Shown here: one piece after another, positions 29,178-39,357 of the stretch | Position numbering within the stretch: the stretch's first letter is position 1 | How the letters are laid out: each line of letters starts with the position of its first letter | NCBI GenBank assembly: GCA_019155205.2 | Contig: JAHNZQ020000308.1 | Coordinates: 3,465,618 to 3,529,617 of the forward strand | Direction of reading: 5' to 3' | Length of the DNA: 64,000 nucleotides | DNA from: Gracilaria vermiculophylla | Lineage: Eukaryota; Rhodophyta; Florideophyceae; Gracilariales; Gracilariaceae | Program-made: the position numbers and the translations under genes | The notes under the pieces: generated by a model | Seen by the model: the letters and a program-made list of their open reading frames with translations, nothing else | The model's database searches: none | Told to the model about the DNA's origin: nothing

Positions 29178-30959
29178 ATGCACCACCAGTCCGCTTGGGG
29201 CCACCCCGACCCTGAGCCCGCGCCCATCCTCGCCTCGCTAGAAGCCGCCCTCGCACCCCCACCACCCCTCCCCCCCCATCCCCATTTCTCCAGCGCCATG
29301 ACTTCCAGCCCCACCACCACCATCGTCACCTCCTCCTCCCCTCTCGTTTCCTCCCCCGCCCACCGCTCCGCCCGCACCGCCGAGCAGCTGTGGCAGTTGC
29401 AGCAGCTGCTCAGCCCCAGCCCCTCCCCCACCGTCCGCACCAAGCCGGTCGACGCCCTCGGCCCCTCATGCCTCATCGCCTTGTACTTCACCACCCTCAC
29501 CAGAACCCTGTTGCGCAATCGCGCCATCCCAATTCACGCCCGCCTCTCCTTCCTCGCCCCCCAGCTGCACTACAACTTCACCCGCCTCATCAACGGCAAG
29601 TGGAAAAACGTCCCCACCGTCCAGCTGCCCTACGCCTCCCTGTGCCACGCCGGCAACTGGCTGGCCGCCCGCATCGGACTGCACCAACCCAACTTCAAGA
29701 ACGCCAAGGACGCCCTGCAGTCCACCCTCACCCACGCCTGGCAGACCTGCAACTGGATGTGCGTCGTCAACCTGCTGGGAGAGGGAGATCTCGCCATGGC
29801 CGACCTGCTTGAGTGTGACGCCGTCGCCGGTAAGCCGCTGGCCACCCCGCCCCAGTTCATGGGCCGCCTCAACTGCCACAAGGGCGCCCCGGACATTCGC
29901 ACCGATGTCGATGGCGCCCTGTCGGCCCGTCGTGCCCTCAATGACGTCCTGGATATGCTTGGGCTCAACGCCGCCTCCGTCGGCGCGGGCATGTTTCGCC
30001 GCGTCGTCGCCCCGGCCTGGAAGCAGCGCTGCCCCTATGCTGCCACCCACGCCCGCCCCAATTGCTGCCCCTTCTACGAGGGCGGCTACTTCAAGAAGCT
30101 CATGTCGCACTCGCAGCTGTACGGCGACGCCGCCGCCTTTTCCGTCCAGGAGGTTCTCGAGGGGCTCGATGAGGTCATCAAGCTGTGGAACAATCCGGGC
30201 GGAATGTGCGTCCGTGAGGCCAAGTGCGCCGCCGGCCTTCGCTACAATGTCGACAAGAGCTTCCAATCGGGCGTCAGGAGCTACGTCAAGGCTCGCTTTC
30301 TCCGAGAGGCCCCGTCCGTCCTCGATCAACTGCGCATGCAGCAGCAGCACACGTACCAGAGCGTCAAAAGCCTGTTGCGCATCAAGCGCGTCAAGCATTT
30401 CAGATGCCGCGAGCAACTGGACATGATCGAAGCCACCGTGGACGAGATTGTGCTTGCCTTCAATTCTGCACCGGCTCCCCCCGCTGTGTCACCCTCGGAA
30501 CTGGTCTTCCAGCCGTTCACGCCGCAACCGCAGCCGCCGCCGCCGCCGCCGCTGCCGCCACCATCGGCGGCGCATGAAGCGCTGCACTTCCATGCCGCCG
30601 TATCTCTTCCCTTGCAACACCCCGCCTACCCGGGTGATGATGCCATGGGTATGATGACCTCGCCAGATCTCGGAATTGCCGCCACAAAGAAACGCAAACG
30701 CCCAGATTTCGATGAAGGGCTTTGCCCAACTACTCCTCGAGAGCAGAAGCGGAAGCACGCTCATCTGTCACTGAAGCGCAAAGAAGCCGCCGAGACCGCT
30801 CTGCGGCGCTTCCTGGAAGAGCGGCGAAGTGTGTGCGCGCGGTTACAGGATCTGCTGGACCGCGCCCAGCAACACGGCGAGTACTGCTCCTGTACGGATA
30901 TTGGTGACGTCGTGGCGGCTGGAGAATTCCCCACTTCTGCGAATACACCCGTTGCGTGA
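29178..30959 (+). CDS. Unrecognised protein with basic coiled-coil tail, likely nuclear
   Basis: 593 residues from ATG at 29178; an in-frame ATG at 29298 is an alternative start that drops a Pro-rich leader. An ATG at 28761 belongs to the probable assembly duplicate and is not used. Residues about 70-470 form a compact, helix-rich region with many conserved-looking Trp/Cys/His (WKNVPTVQLPYASLCHAG, HARPNCCPFYEGGYFKK, GGMCVREAKCAAGLRYN). A Pro run follows at about 450. A bipartite-like basic signal (KKRKRP, about 504) then precedes a Lys/Arg/Glu-rich helix of about 40 residues (SLKRKEAAETALRRFLEE), and a Cys pair (YCSC). This suggests nuclear location and perhaps DNA or chromatin association. 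I recognise no family, and codon use is strongly C-ending. Confidence 0.78.
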   Translation: MHHQSAWGHPDPEPAPILASLEAALAPPPPLPPHPHFSSAMTSSPTTTIVTSSSPLVSSPAHRSARTAEQLWQLQQLLSPSPSPTVRTKPVDALGPSCLIALYFTTLTRTLLRNRAIPIHARLSFLAPQLHYNFTRLINGKWKNVPTVQLPYASLCHAGNWLAARIGLHQPNFKNAKDALQSTLTHAWQTCNWMCVVNLLGEGDLAMADLLECDAVAGKPLATPPQFMGRLNCHKGAPDIRTDVDGALSARRALNDVLDMLGLNAASVGAGMFRRVVAPAWKQRCPYAATHARPNCCPFYEGGYFKKLMSHSQLYGDAAAFSVQEVLEGLDEVIKLWNNPGGMCVREAKCAAGLRYNVDKSFQSGVRSYVKARFLREAPSVLDQLRMQQQHTYQSVKSLLRIKRVKHFRCREQLDMIEATVDEIVLAFNSAPAPPAVSPSELVFQPFTPQPQPPPPPPLPPPSAAHEALHFHAAVSLPLQHPAYPGDDAMGMMTSPDLGIAATKKRKRPDFDEGLCPTTPREQKRKHAHLSLKRKEAAETALRRFLEERRSVCARLQDLLDRAQQHGEYCSCTDIGDVVAAGEFPTSANTPVA

Positions 30960-31263
30960 GGCGGCTCTGATGCGTTTTATTTGTCAGGACGCAGGAGACA
31001 TCCTCGGGTATGTGTAGGGGAAGTCGCTCTGCACGGCGCGCTACGTGCACTATTGTTATTGTTGAGTTCGGTCGCGTTGACGCTAATCAGATAGGTCGGC
31101 GTGTTCCAATGTATTGCGAGGGATGTTGTACTCTGCTGTGTGTTTCATGAGCTTTGACTCGTGTGTTTGTTTTTTCCCTCCTCTGGTTGAGTTGATTACT
31201 TTGTTTGCTAATCGCTTTGAGGTTAAAAAGAATGAGTTTCTTGTTTCATCTCAAACGCTCGTT
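30960..31263. other. Short intergenic stretch
   Basis: About 300 bases between two convergent stops, T-rich, with no motif beyond ordinary 3' sequence. Confidence 0.5.
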
Positions 31264-31790
31264 TTACTGGGCACGTAGCCAGGGAAACACTGGAGCCATG
31301 ATGGGCTGCCCAGCGAGACTCGTGTGCGTGGACAAGAAGGTGAGCCCTATGAGAGAGACGGTGGCAACCAAGTTCTTGGCGTCTGTGCACGAGTACCTCT
31401 GATTTGCAAGTGACGAGATACTAAACAGACAGGTCAGCCACGCGTACATCTTCACCTTGAGCATAATGGCGAAAAACGCGAAGACGAGACCCAGAATTGC
31501 ATCTGCGTCACAGAGTGTGGTTTCGGGTTGCACGCGGAAATGCATCAAAGCATATCCATGTTTAAAAGGCGACGCGTGCAAGCGCGCAGACGAGATGTTG
31601 GTTAGCGGAGTGGCGGTAGGGGTGAGCATTTGCACTTGATGGGGTATCCTCCACGATACGTGGTCGGCATGGGAGGGATTTCGATCGACGTACAGTAGTC
31701 TGGGGGAAGTTCGTCGACCGACACGGGAACGACATGGAGCGGTTTGCAACGCGATTCGTCGCGCGGGTCGGTTCGACTTATGATAGGCAT
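31264..31790 (-). CDS. WDR83OS: Asterix (PAT complex subunit, UPF0139 family), two exons
   Basis: Exon 1 is 31790-31655 and exon 2 is 31502-31264. The 152-base intron (GTGGAG...CGCAG) joins at phase 1 to give 124 residues. The N-terminal part (MPIISRTDPRD, then a Pro-rich PPMPTTY) and the spliced junction TYHAILGLVF align with the human DYMNLLGMIF region. The rest has the family's two membrane spans with IMLKVKMYAWLTCLFSISSL, ANQRYSCTDAKNL and the ending GQPIMAPVF. Asterix with CCDC47 forms the PAT complex, an ER intramembrane chaperone that shields polar membrane segments next to the translocon. The donor is non-consensus after GT, but phase and alignment agree. Its ATG lies 338 bases downstream of the Yos1 stop on the same strand. 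Confidence 0.92.
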
Positions 31791-32127
31791 TGTGTGAAAG
31801 GTGAATTCGTTCCACAACCAGATGCGCAACGAGTTCTGGGACTGGCGTCGCGCGTGGTAGAGGTCTCGGGAGCGGGTGGCGTTACTTGTAGCGAACTTGT
31901 GAGGGGAAGGAAGGGAGATTTTTGTTTGTTCCACGCGAACTCGCAAAAACAGAAAAAAAAGGACTCGGCCCTAAAGGGTTAATTTTAGAAGAGTTTGTGG
32001 TACCGCCTCGTGGTTTCGACTGTGGACAAGTTTGGTCGGGGACGTGCTGTCCGTTTTGATGACGCTGTGGAAGGTTTCGCGACAGAGGAGGTGCGGCCGG
32101 GCACCTCTTCGCTACGTGGCGACTGGC

Positions 32128-32587
32128 CTAGCCCACTACCATCAATACGAGTACAGTAATCGAATTCACGACAATGATTGGGACTGGTGCAGTTCGGATG
32201 GCGGCGACGAGCGTGGAGGGGGTTTGTGAGCGAAATGAATGTTGTTAGACCAGTTGCGTGGTCATACGAGTGGTACAGCCGTTCCAACAAAACCATAGTG
32301 TTAACTTACGTCGAAGCACTCGGAACGCCTTGAGAAGGTTGACAATTTGTAGCTTGACACCACCTTCGATTGCTGCTTGTTGTTCAGACCATCCGACTAC
32401 GTGGAACATGTAACAGCGTTCCAGTTAGTGGTCGCTGCGCAGCGTGCTCAAACAGCCACAGTGGGTCTCGTTACTATCTTGACAAGGGAAAAGACTCACC
32501 TTTGTTGAGAAACCGTTCTTCATGAAGAATAGCCATGGAGTTGACAAGAAGCAGCAATGCTTTGAACACTGTGCCTAGCCCTAGCAT
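32128..32587 (-). CDS. YOS1: Yos1 / IER3IP1 homologue, three exons
   Basis: Exons are 32587-32500, 32396-32310 and 32183-32128; introns of 103 and 126 bases have GTGAGT...GTAG and GTAAGT...CCAG, both at phase 1. The product is 76 residues (human 82). The N-terminal membrane span is followed by the invariant block ILHEERFLNK, then GWSEQQAAIEGGVKLQIVNL, LLKAFRVLRLP and a C-terminal span VVNSITVLVLMVVG. All blocks fall in the family order. Yos1 acts with Yip1/Yif1 in ER-to-Golgi COPII vesicle traffic. Upstream on the same strand is a short open frame ending in a GTGAGA, which could be a 5' leader exon but is not needed. The neighbouring gene on the same strand is Asterix, another tiny ER membrane protein. 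Confidence 0.94.
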
Positions 32588-32785
32588 ATCTTGCTGTTAT
32601 GCAACGCTGACAGGCCACTACAGATCTCACCAAAATGAAACAGAGAAGGCTTGACTGGACAAGGAACACTGCGTGCCACTTGAAGTCACGCCTGCGTCGT
32701 TTGCACTTTTTGTTCGATATCCCTTCTTGACCTTTTCCCTTTTGACCGTCAAGCTCAACGATTTCCGCGCCACGGGCCCTCGGTG

Positions 32786-33049
32786 ATGTTGATGCAGCCT
32801 GCTGGCCGTGGACTGCATGCGTCAGCGGGTGTCTTTTATCAAGCTGCGTATCGAATCAAGCAGCAAGTTACACGCGCTTTGCAACCGATTCACTCCTTGT
32901 TGGAACAGACGCTGCGAACACGTCTTCCGCTTTCCTCTGCGGATCGCAGTCGAGACGAGGAATGGATGAAAACAACGGAAAGCGATGATCTGCAAAATAG
33001 AGAACGGTTTGTTCGCCTCAGCAACGCTCCTGGGGGTGTGTTTGAGTAA
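32786..33049 (+). CDS. Possible small protein, unrecognised
   Basis: 87 residues from ATG at 32786 (or 32792), divergent from Yos1 by about 200 bases. The first 20 residues (MLMQPAGRGLHASAGVFYQA) lack acidic residues and could be an organelle leader. The rest is helical and charged (IKQQVTRALQPIHSLLEQ, then DRSRDEEWMKTTE). I cannot place it in a family. The opposite strand carries a 63-codon frame over part of the same sequence, so chance openness is a real alternative. Confidence 0.32.
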   Translation: MLMQPAGRGLHASAGVFYQAAYRIKQQVTRALQPIHSLLEQTLRTRLPLSSADRSRDEEWMKTTESDDLQNRERFVRLSNAPGGVFE

Positions 33050-34842
33050 CTTGGAGGTGGTAGGACCCTTGAGCAGACGGTGGTAAGATGGGTGGTAGTG
33101 GGTCGAAGCTAGCTATGTTACCTTACCATGCACAATCTGAGCTCGGAGTTAATCGGAGACAGGCCATCCAAATGACACGAAAACTTAGGTATGGAAATCG
33201 GGGGCCGGCCGCAGAGTAAAGGGATTCACGAACATGTCGAACTGCTGCATTTACACGTCGGTGGCCGAGCAAGCCACCGCGCTTGCACGAAGCAACACGT
33301 GGACGCTTTCCACTACTGTCCATCGACCCCGCGTTCCCCAACCCCGCCTCCATCCAGCGTCCACCCTCTTCCTCCTCCCCTCCGTCCCACTTCACTGCCC
33401 AGCACGCGCCCGTTACTGATGACTTTGCAATCAACGGCTGCACTGCAACCCCCAGCAACATGCTGTTGTCTTACACTTCCTCTTGTCGCGCCAACCTTTT
33501 GGGGCAACCCACCCCGCTGAATATCGGCGGCGAATCGACATCAAAGTTGCCAATTTGCATGCATATCCTCCTCGGAGACAGCCGGTTGAAGCAAATTCCA
33601 GTTTTGCTGGTGGAGACAACGACGTCTGTGGCTTCATTGGTCAACACGATTCAACCCTTAATCAGCAAATCCTGTTCGTGTCCAACTTTAGGCCGTTCTA
33701 CACCCAGAATTATCCACCAGCGATACTCCACTGCTTGACTTCTTGTCTGAAAACCCTTGGCACTAATCAGGAATATGAAAGTAGCACTTTTTTGCATAGT
33801 TTTATCCCGCTTCATGCACCATGGACGCGGTCTCAATATTTCTGAGAGATGTCCCGCCATTCAGAACAGCCTCGAGTCATCGACATGCAGAGCCTTGCGC
33901 CAGACAACGGCACCAGCTTAAAGTGTGTCTGCAACTACAAAACTTGGAACTTCTTGTGGAAAGGATTTCGGTCGCATCATTGTCTTGAGATAAGTTGCCG
34001 CAACTTATCCACCGTTGTTGATTGGAAGTTCCAATTCTGGAACCTAGTTATCATTACTTTCTACGCTTTTGAGGGACTGAGGTGAGCGTGATTATACTGC
34101 CATTCTCAATTTTTCTATCGAGTCTCAACAGCCAGCCATTGCGAACCTCTCACAGGTTATGCAAATCGCACGGGCACCTGGACTGACATTCCTCGTGTTG
34201 CGAATCATTCACCACCACGCGAGCGTCAAAAAACAAACACACTGGTGTCAATGGCTCTAGGCCACGGATACCTTTGGTAGAGAACGTACCTGTATATCTC
34301 TGTAAGGTTACAATCAGAAGTTAACCCGTACATAAGTCTGATATAAAGCTCTCGAGAAAAAGACACGCCTCGTCTCTGCGATTGAAGACCACATTAATCA
34401 TGAATGGTGTGATTGTTTTTGACCACATAATTTACGCCGTGTGCTGTTCATGTGGCGACACCGCTATCTTTGTTAAGTTAGCACTCGAGACCCCGGATTG
34501 CTTTCACGGTTTATTTATCCATTGTTTACAAACGACAAACAAGAAGCCATAGCGGCTAAAAATCTTTCAATTCGTTTGAGATGCATGAATCGTTTGCTTA
34601 TCCAAGCCAATTATTAACTAGGAAGCTATCGCGCTAATCTCTCCCGCCCACCGCTGCGCGAGTGCTCGTACGCAGTTTAAATATTCCAAGCTGTCGGATG
34701 GTTTTTTCACACCGTTGAATAACAGTTTCCTCTCATTTCGTAATATTCGCCGCGTGAGATTCTCAGAGCTCTTTGGCTGAGACCTGAACTGTTTCCTCCT
34801 GCCTCCACTGGAGAGTTACCCGGCAGTTGATGCCGGATTTTA
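33050..34842. other. Stretch with unresolved coding potential
   Basis: A pyrimidine-rich leader-like tract (33310-33400) is followed by overlapping plus-strand frames (33460-33740 and 33483-33845) with mixed, protein-like composition. I could not join them by credible splice sites or match them to a family. The part beyond about 34090 is AT-rich and empty. Confidence 0.4.
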
Positions 34843-35727
34843 TTACTGGGGCGAAATCGGATTGGTGATTCGGTGAGTCTCCTGGCGTACCTCGTTGGCC
34901 TCCTTTTCAATGCGGTCTGTGGGCAGGCTATGACTCGTTCTGCTCATAGAAGAATTATCAGGTTCTCTAGAGTCGGTATGACTGTTCAAATTACCACCAT
35001 CATCACTTGAGACCTTCAGGGCAGTCTTGAGTTCGGTTTCCGAACGGTCTGTCGCCTGTGATGTTTGAGGTAAGTCTTCCTTTCGCCCTGCATCAGAATG
35101 TGGTTCTTTTTTATCGAGCTTGATAACTATACCATTACCTCCTTCCTCATCACCAATGGTGTCAAGAGGTTGTTGACCGGTGCTCAACTGCGATGGCGGC
35201 GCCTTTTCGGAGGGGTCACTGTCTTGAATTGATGATCGGGAAGGCGCTGAAAGAGAGTCGTATCCGTCGGAAACGGAAGCGAGTCGATGCGATGTAGTTA
35301 AAGACGACGTAGATACGATTTGTGCGGTTGCGGGTTCCAATTTGGTATCCGACTGGGCTTGCTGTTGTACACTCTCATTCTTTGGCTGAGAGGTTGACGA
35401 GTGCTCTCCGAATGCTAAATCAGCACTTACATGCGCAGGTGCTTGAGTGCCTGCAGTGTTTACAACAGTCAGCTGTTCGGAGACTTGTTGCCGATCGAAT
35501 AAATCTGCATGTTCTGAATTGTCAGACAGATTGATGTGCTCGTCAGATGGCTCGGTGTAGACACGCGTGCGAGAGAAAACAATAGATACCGCAATCAACA
35601 GCAGCAGTGAGGCGAAGAAAACGACCGAATAGCGAATGATGGCTCGTCTCTTCCTTTGCGCAAGAATGCGTGCACGACGACGAGCCTCTCGAGCAGCACG
35701 CTCGGAAACAAAGTAAGAGAAAAGCAT
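34843..35727 (-). CDS. Single-pass membrane protein with long acidic/Ser-Thr-rich tail, unknown
   Basis: 294 residues from ATG at 35727; earlier in-frame ATGs (for example 35964) would add unlikely Cys/His-rich sequence. A short N-terminus with a strongly basic helix (AAREARRRARILAQRKRRAI) precedes one hydrophobic span (VVFFASLLLLIAVSIVF, about residues 36-52). The remaining 240 residues are Ser/Thr/Gln/Asp-rich without Cys, consistent with an extended, possibly O-glycosylated or disordered region. The positive charges before the span predict cytosolic N-terminus, so a type II topology with the tail outside or in the lumen. No enzyme motif is present. Identity unknown; the low-complexity tail makes family assignment by eye unreliable. 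Confidence 0.6.
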   Translation of the reverse strand: MLFSYFVSERAAREARRRARILAQRKRRAIIRYSVVFFASLLLLIAVSIVFSRTRVYTEPSDEHINLSDNSEHADLFDRQQVSEQLTVVNTAGTQAPAHVSADLAFGEHSSTSQPKNESVQQQAQSDTKLEPATAQIVSTSSLTTSHRLASVSDGYDSLSAPSRSSIQDSDPSEKAPPSQLSTGQQPLDTIGDEEGGNGIVIKLDKKEPHSDAGRKEDLPQTSQATDRSETELKTALKVSSDDGGNLNSHTDSREPDNSSMSRTSHSLPTDRIEKEANEVRQETHRITNPISPQ

Positions 35728-38727
35728 GGCCTGAGGAACGCCCCAACAGAATATGGTCTTTCGTCGGTTTGTATCTGCGTTGGACACGCTTCCGTGCGTT
35801 AGCTGATGGAATTGCGCGAGAGAACACTTGCTTAAGAATGTTTTCCGGTGGAGGAATGCGAGAGTTGTGTGAGAAAGAACGCACGATATATTCAGCAAAA
35901 GGCTTGCAGGCCAGAGAGTCTGACACGGCTCTTCTCCGAGAATGCATTTTGCCGAGGTATGCATCGCATGAGTGCTGAACAAAATAAACACGATGTGTAG
36001 CGGAGGGGGGGCCTTGAGGATACTGCCACATGTTTCAGATTCTGTTACACGGACCAACTTTCGTACGAGCTGACAAAATCAACTGTGTCTCACGCTCTTG
36101 TGCTTTGTAACATTGTGTCAAGTGGCCATTAAACGGCCACTGTGCCTCACGTCGCCGCAGCTTCAGAACAAGTACCCTCTTCTGGCTGTCTGTACATCTA
36201 CAGATGTGTAGCTGTTCATCCATCGTCTGTGTCCATATTGCGCTTTACAACTGCGATCCTACTGACGTCCTTCTCGGTAAGACACTCACGACGCATTATA
36301 CGAATCGAGCTTTTTCGATGCTGATTCTATCATGTTCCAAAACATGAGCCTTTTGGTCAGCGAACAGTCATCCTCTAAGGTAGGACTTTCTACACCATAA
36401 AGATCGGTATGGTGCAACCAAGGCTTGATACATATGGGATATAATTGAGGACGAGCTTGATGGGTGGAAAGTTCAACTGAGGCACTCGTGGGATACTTGA
36501 ACAGATGTGGTTGCTACGAATATGTGCGTTGCTAAAGCTACATCCAACCCCAAGCAGTTGTGTTTGAATACCGACATATGCTTCAGGAAAGGTGATTAGA
36601 ATTTAGAGACATCGGAGCTTCGCAGCGCCACATAGGCTGCACAGCTGTTCATGAAAGGCGGCAGTTGAGCTGAGTATGCACGCCTTTCACACCACTCGGT
36701 GTCGTGTTTACTCTATGGGAACACATTCTTGGTTTACCACAGCGCCAAGAGGTGTGTTATCCTATCTGTACGTACCACCTCTATATGGTCAATACTTGTT
36801 GAAGCTCATGTCTGTTTTCTTCAGCAGCAAAACTGCCCCTGTACCGCGACCTTTCGAAATAGGTAGGGAAGTTGTTTCGGAGAAGGTAGTGAAGTTGTTT
36901 CGGAGATGGTAGTGAAGTTGTTTCGGAGATGGTAGTGAGGTTGTTTCGGAGATGGTAGTGAGGTTGTTTCGGAGATGGTAGTGAAGTTGTTTCGGAGATG
37001 GTAATGAAGTTGTTTCTGCGTCAATCCACAGATGAGCATATGTCTTGGAGTCTCGAACAAAGTTTCGCAAGGGCGGAACAGCAGCCCGATCAGCGAATCG
37101 CCCCCTCACCACATCAAGACCGGCTCGCCGCTCGCTAGCGCAAGGCGATGGCCCTCGCCGCAGTGGCGCGTGGTCGAATTTGATTCACGAGTCGCGCGTC
37201 ACAGCGGCGGGCGACGAAGCGCGGCGCAGCCACTCTCGCGTAAGAAAGGTTATTTTTAGGGATGCGCTGCTCCCGCGACGCGCGCCGACAGCGCAAGTGA
37301 TAGGCGGCAACTGAGCAACGCCCGGACTTTTGGCGCGCGCGCCTAAACATTGCGCCGCGCGACGCGCCGCACTTTTTGGCGGCGCCGCCGCGCTGTTGCA
37401 CTGCTGCAGTGCACTGCGGCGCCCGGCCGCGGCCGCGCCGCGCCGCGACGCACGTGTGCTGCCCGCGGCCCCATGCAAGGCGGCGCTGCAGCGGGCGGCG
37501 AAAGAAATCGCTTCTGCCGAGGGGCGGCCACCGCCCGCTCCCGGAGTGGCTGCGAAAAGCGATTTCCTCCGATCCGATCGCGGGTGAATCATCTTTGTCG
37601 ACTCTTGCCGTGTCCGAAGAAAACCGCGGGCGGGGGGTGAGAAATGCTTTTTCGACGAGAGCCGTCGTTGCCCTTTTTGATTCACCTTCGTGCCCGGGCG
37701 TCGAAGCGCATCGACAACAATGCAAGCATGGTAAGCGTCGTTGTGAGCAGATGAGCCGTAATGATATTTGTTCAAGCTACATGTGAGCTCGTAAGGCGCA
37801 AAGATACCAGGCGCATAACAATGCTCTTGAAACAGCACAGCGTCCCCGACGGCCGACGAATGGGTATTTCTTCGCAAACTGAGAAACCAAGCGCGGTTCA
37901 CCCCTCTCCCGAGATTTACGTTTTCCGCCACAAGAGGCGCGAGAATTCGCTCATAGCCTTCACCAATATCGCATCTCGGTGTATCTTTTTTCTGAGGGGG
38001 ATGTGCGAAACTCGGGCTTGACACAATCAGCGCTGCAGTTGTTTCCTTCGAGAAAATACGTAGCGACACCGCAAGCCAGGGGCGTGTTCCGATCAGAGGC
38101 GCGGGATGCGCGGCCTCAAAGTGCGGGGCTCCGATTGAGAAGCTATGTGCGCGTTGTCAAATAGAATCAGCGAGCTCACCAAGTTGGTCGTCGGCGAGTC
38201 TGGAAACATCGCCGGGGCATCTCACCGCAGTGCTTTCATTGAGTAACATATGAATGCAAAGCGCAATTAGATATATCCGTTGCATGGCGTGCGTTGAGTA
38301 TCTTTTGTGCAATCATTGTTGGTGCTGATGCTGTCTTTCTGTGCTTTCTATCCACTTGTCAGAGATACATTGCATTCGGGATGGCTCGCCAACAACCAGC
38401 TGGGTACAAGGCGGCAGAGAGCGACGCGATACGTTTGCGGGGTAAGTATAGAGTGACGAAATCAAAAGCTATCACTCGGCTTGCCCGCCAGAGAAGCAAA
38501 ATGGAGGTGCAGCACAGGGTTTTCGTGGGTGGGCTTTCTATAGAGAGAGAAGTGGCCACGCAATGCGGTGACACATGCGTGACGACACCAACTTAGCGCA
38601 GATACAACACAAAACCCAATCCGGCGCAGGTCAAACGCACTGCGCCCGCACCAAGGCCTCACCGCCGAGCTTGAACCCAGCAACACCCTGGCGCACCGAA
38701 ATCCGCTCCCGGCAGTCTTGTTGTGTC
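35728..38727. other. Gene-poor stretch with a 23-base tandem repeat and GC-rich block
   Basis: No recognisable gene. 37.1-37.6 kb is a CpG-rich block (rich in GGCGCC/GCGC) in which a minus-strand frame of 294 codons (37185-38069) stays open; its composition changes abruptly along its length and looks non-coding. The 23-base repeat at 36862-37015 is described separately. Confidence 0.5.
36862..37015 (+). repeat. 23-base tandem repeat, about 6.7 copies
   Basis: The unit GTTGTTTCGGAGATGGTAGT + GAA starts at 36871, 36894, 36917, 36940, 36963, 36986 and partly at 37009, with only a few substitutions between copies. Because 23 is not a multiple of three, any frame reads a 23-residue repeat spread over three units. 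The minus strand is open through the array in more than one frame. Confidence 0.92.
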
Positions 38728-39357
38728 ATGCAAGACCATGGCAACCCTCCGCCAAAGCGCAAGACCGCTCGAAAGAGCAAGTGCGCCGCACAGCCAGCGC
38801 CGCTCGACCTGGCCGACGCCGACGCGCGCGCGAGCTTTCCGCCGCAGCCCGCAGCGCCCGCGGGCGCGCACACGCGCAGCTCCGGCGCGCCGCAGCCGCC
38901 CGGCGGCAGCCAACAGGAGCGGCGCGCGCCCAAGCTGAGCGCGTGCTCTCCGCGCCATTCGGGCTCTCCGCAGCGCTCGGGCCCTCCGCGGCGGCCGGGC
39001 TCTCCGCGTCATTCGGGCTCGCCGCGCAAGCGAGGGTCTGCGCGTGAGCTTCCGCAGTCGCCCGGTTCGCCCGCCGCCGCCGCCGCCGCCGCCGCCGCCC
39101 CCAGACGCAAGTCTTCCGCGGCGTTGGCGGCCGCCGACGCGAGGCCGGTGCTGCATCCGCGGCTGTCGAGTATCATTTCAATGGAGTCCTCACGAAGCTC
39201 TTTCGATGTCGAGGCCGATGCGCACTTCATGAGATGCGTTTCGGGCAGGAAGGGCAGTGCGCGTGGCGCGCTCATCGACGGTGCGCCAAAGAAGGGCGAG
39301 GACTCGCAGCCCGCGAAAAAGCGCAGCTCCCAGGGAAAGGCGCGCCCGCGCAGTTGA
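38728..39357 (+). CDS. Basic Ser/Pro/Arg-rich low-complexity protein, unknown
   Basis: 209 residues from ATG at 38728. The N-terminus has a nuclear-signal-like PPPKRKTARKSK. The middle carries about seven imperfect repeats of an SP-R-H/R-SG unit (for example CSPRHSGSPQRSG), then a run of nine Ala. The C-terminal 60 residues are less repetitive (LSSIISMESSRSSFDVEADA) and end in a Lys/Arg/Ser tail. Such SP-rich basic sequence is typical of disordered, phosphorylated nuclear or chromatin proteins. The region is CpG-rich and antisense frames are also open, so it could be chance, but the less biased C-terminus supports a real gene. Confidence 0.5.
   Translation: MQDHGNPPPKRKTARKSKCAAQPAPLDLADADARASFPPQPAAPAGAHTRSSGAPQPPGGSQQERRAPKLSACSPRHSGSPQRSGPPRRPGSPRHSGSPRKRGSARELPQSPGSPAAAAAAAAAPRRKSSAALAAADARPVLHPRLSSIISMESSRSSFDVEADAHFMRCVSGRKGSARGALIDGAPKKGEDSQPAKKRSSQGKARPRS

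Noticed and set aside
29466..30416. 316-codon minus-strand frame opposite the 29178 gene
   Set aside because: It is the antisense shadow of a gene with strong third-position C bias; the plus strand has the ordered protein.
37185..38069. 294-codon minus-strand open frame
   Set aside because: Composition shifts abruptly from ordinary to Ala/Arg-rich with the GC block, plus-strand frames are open there too, and no motif is present.
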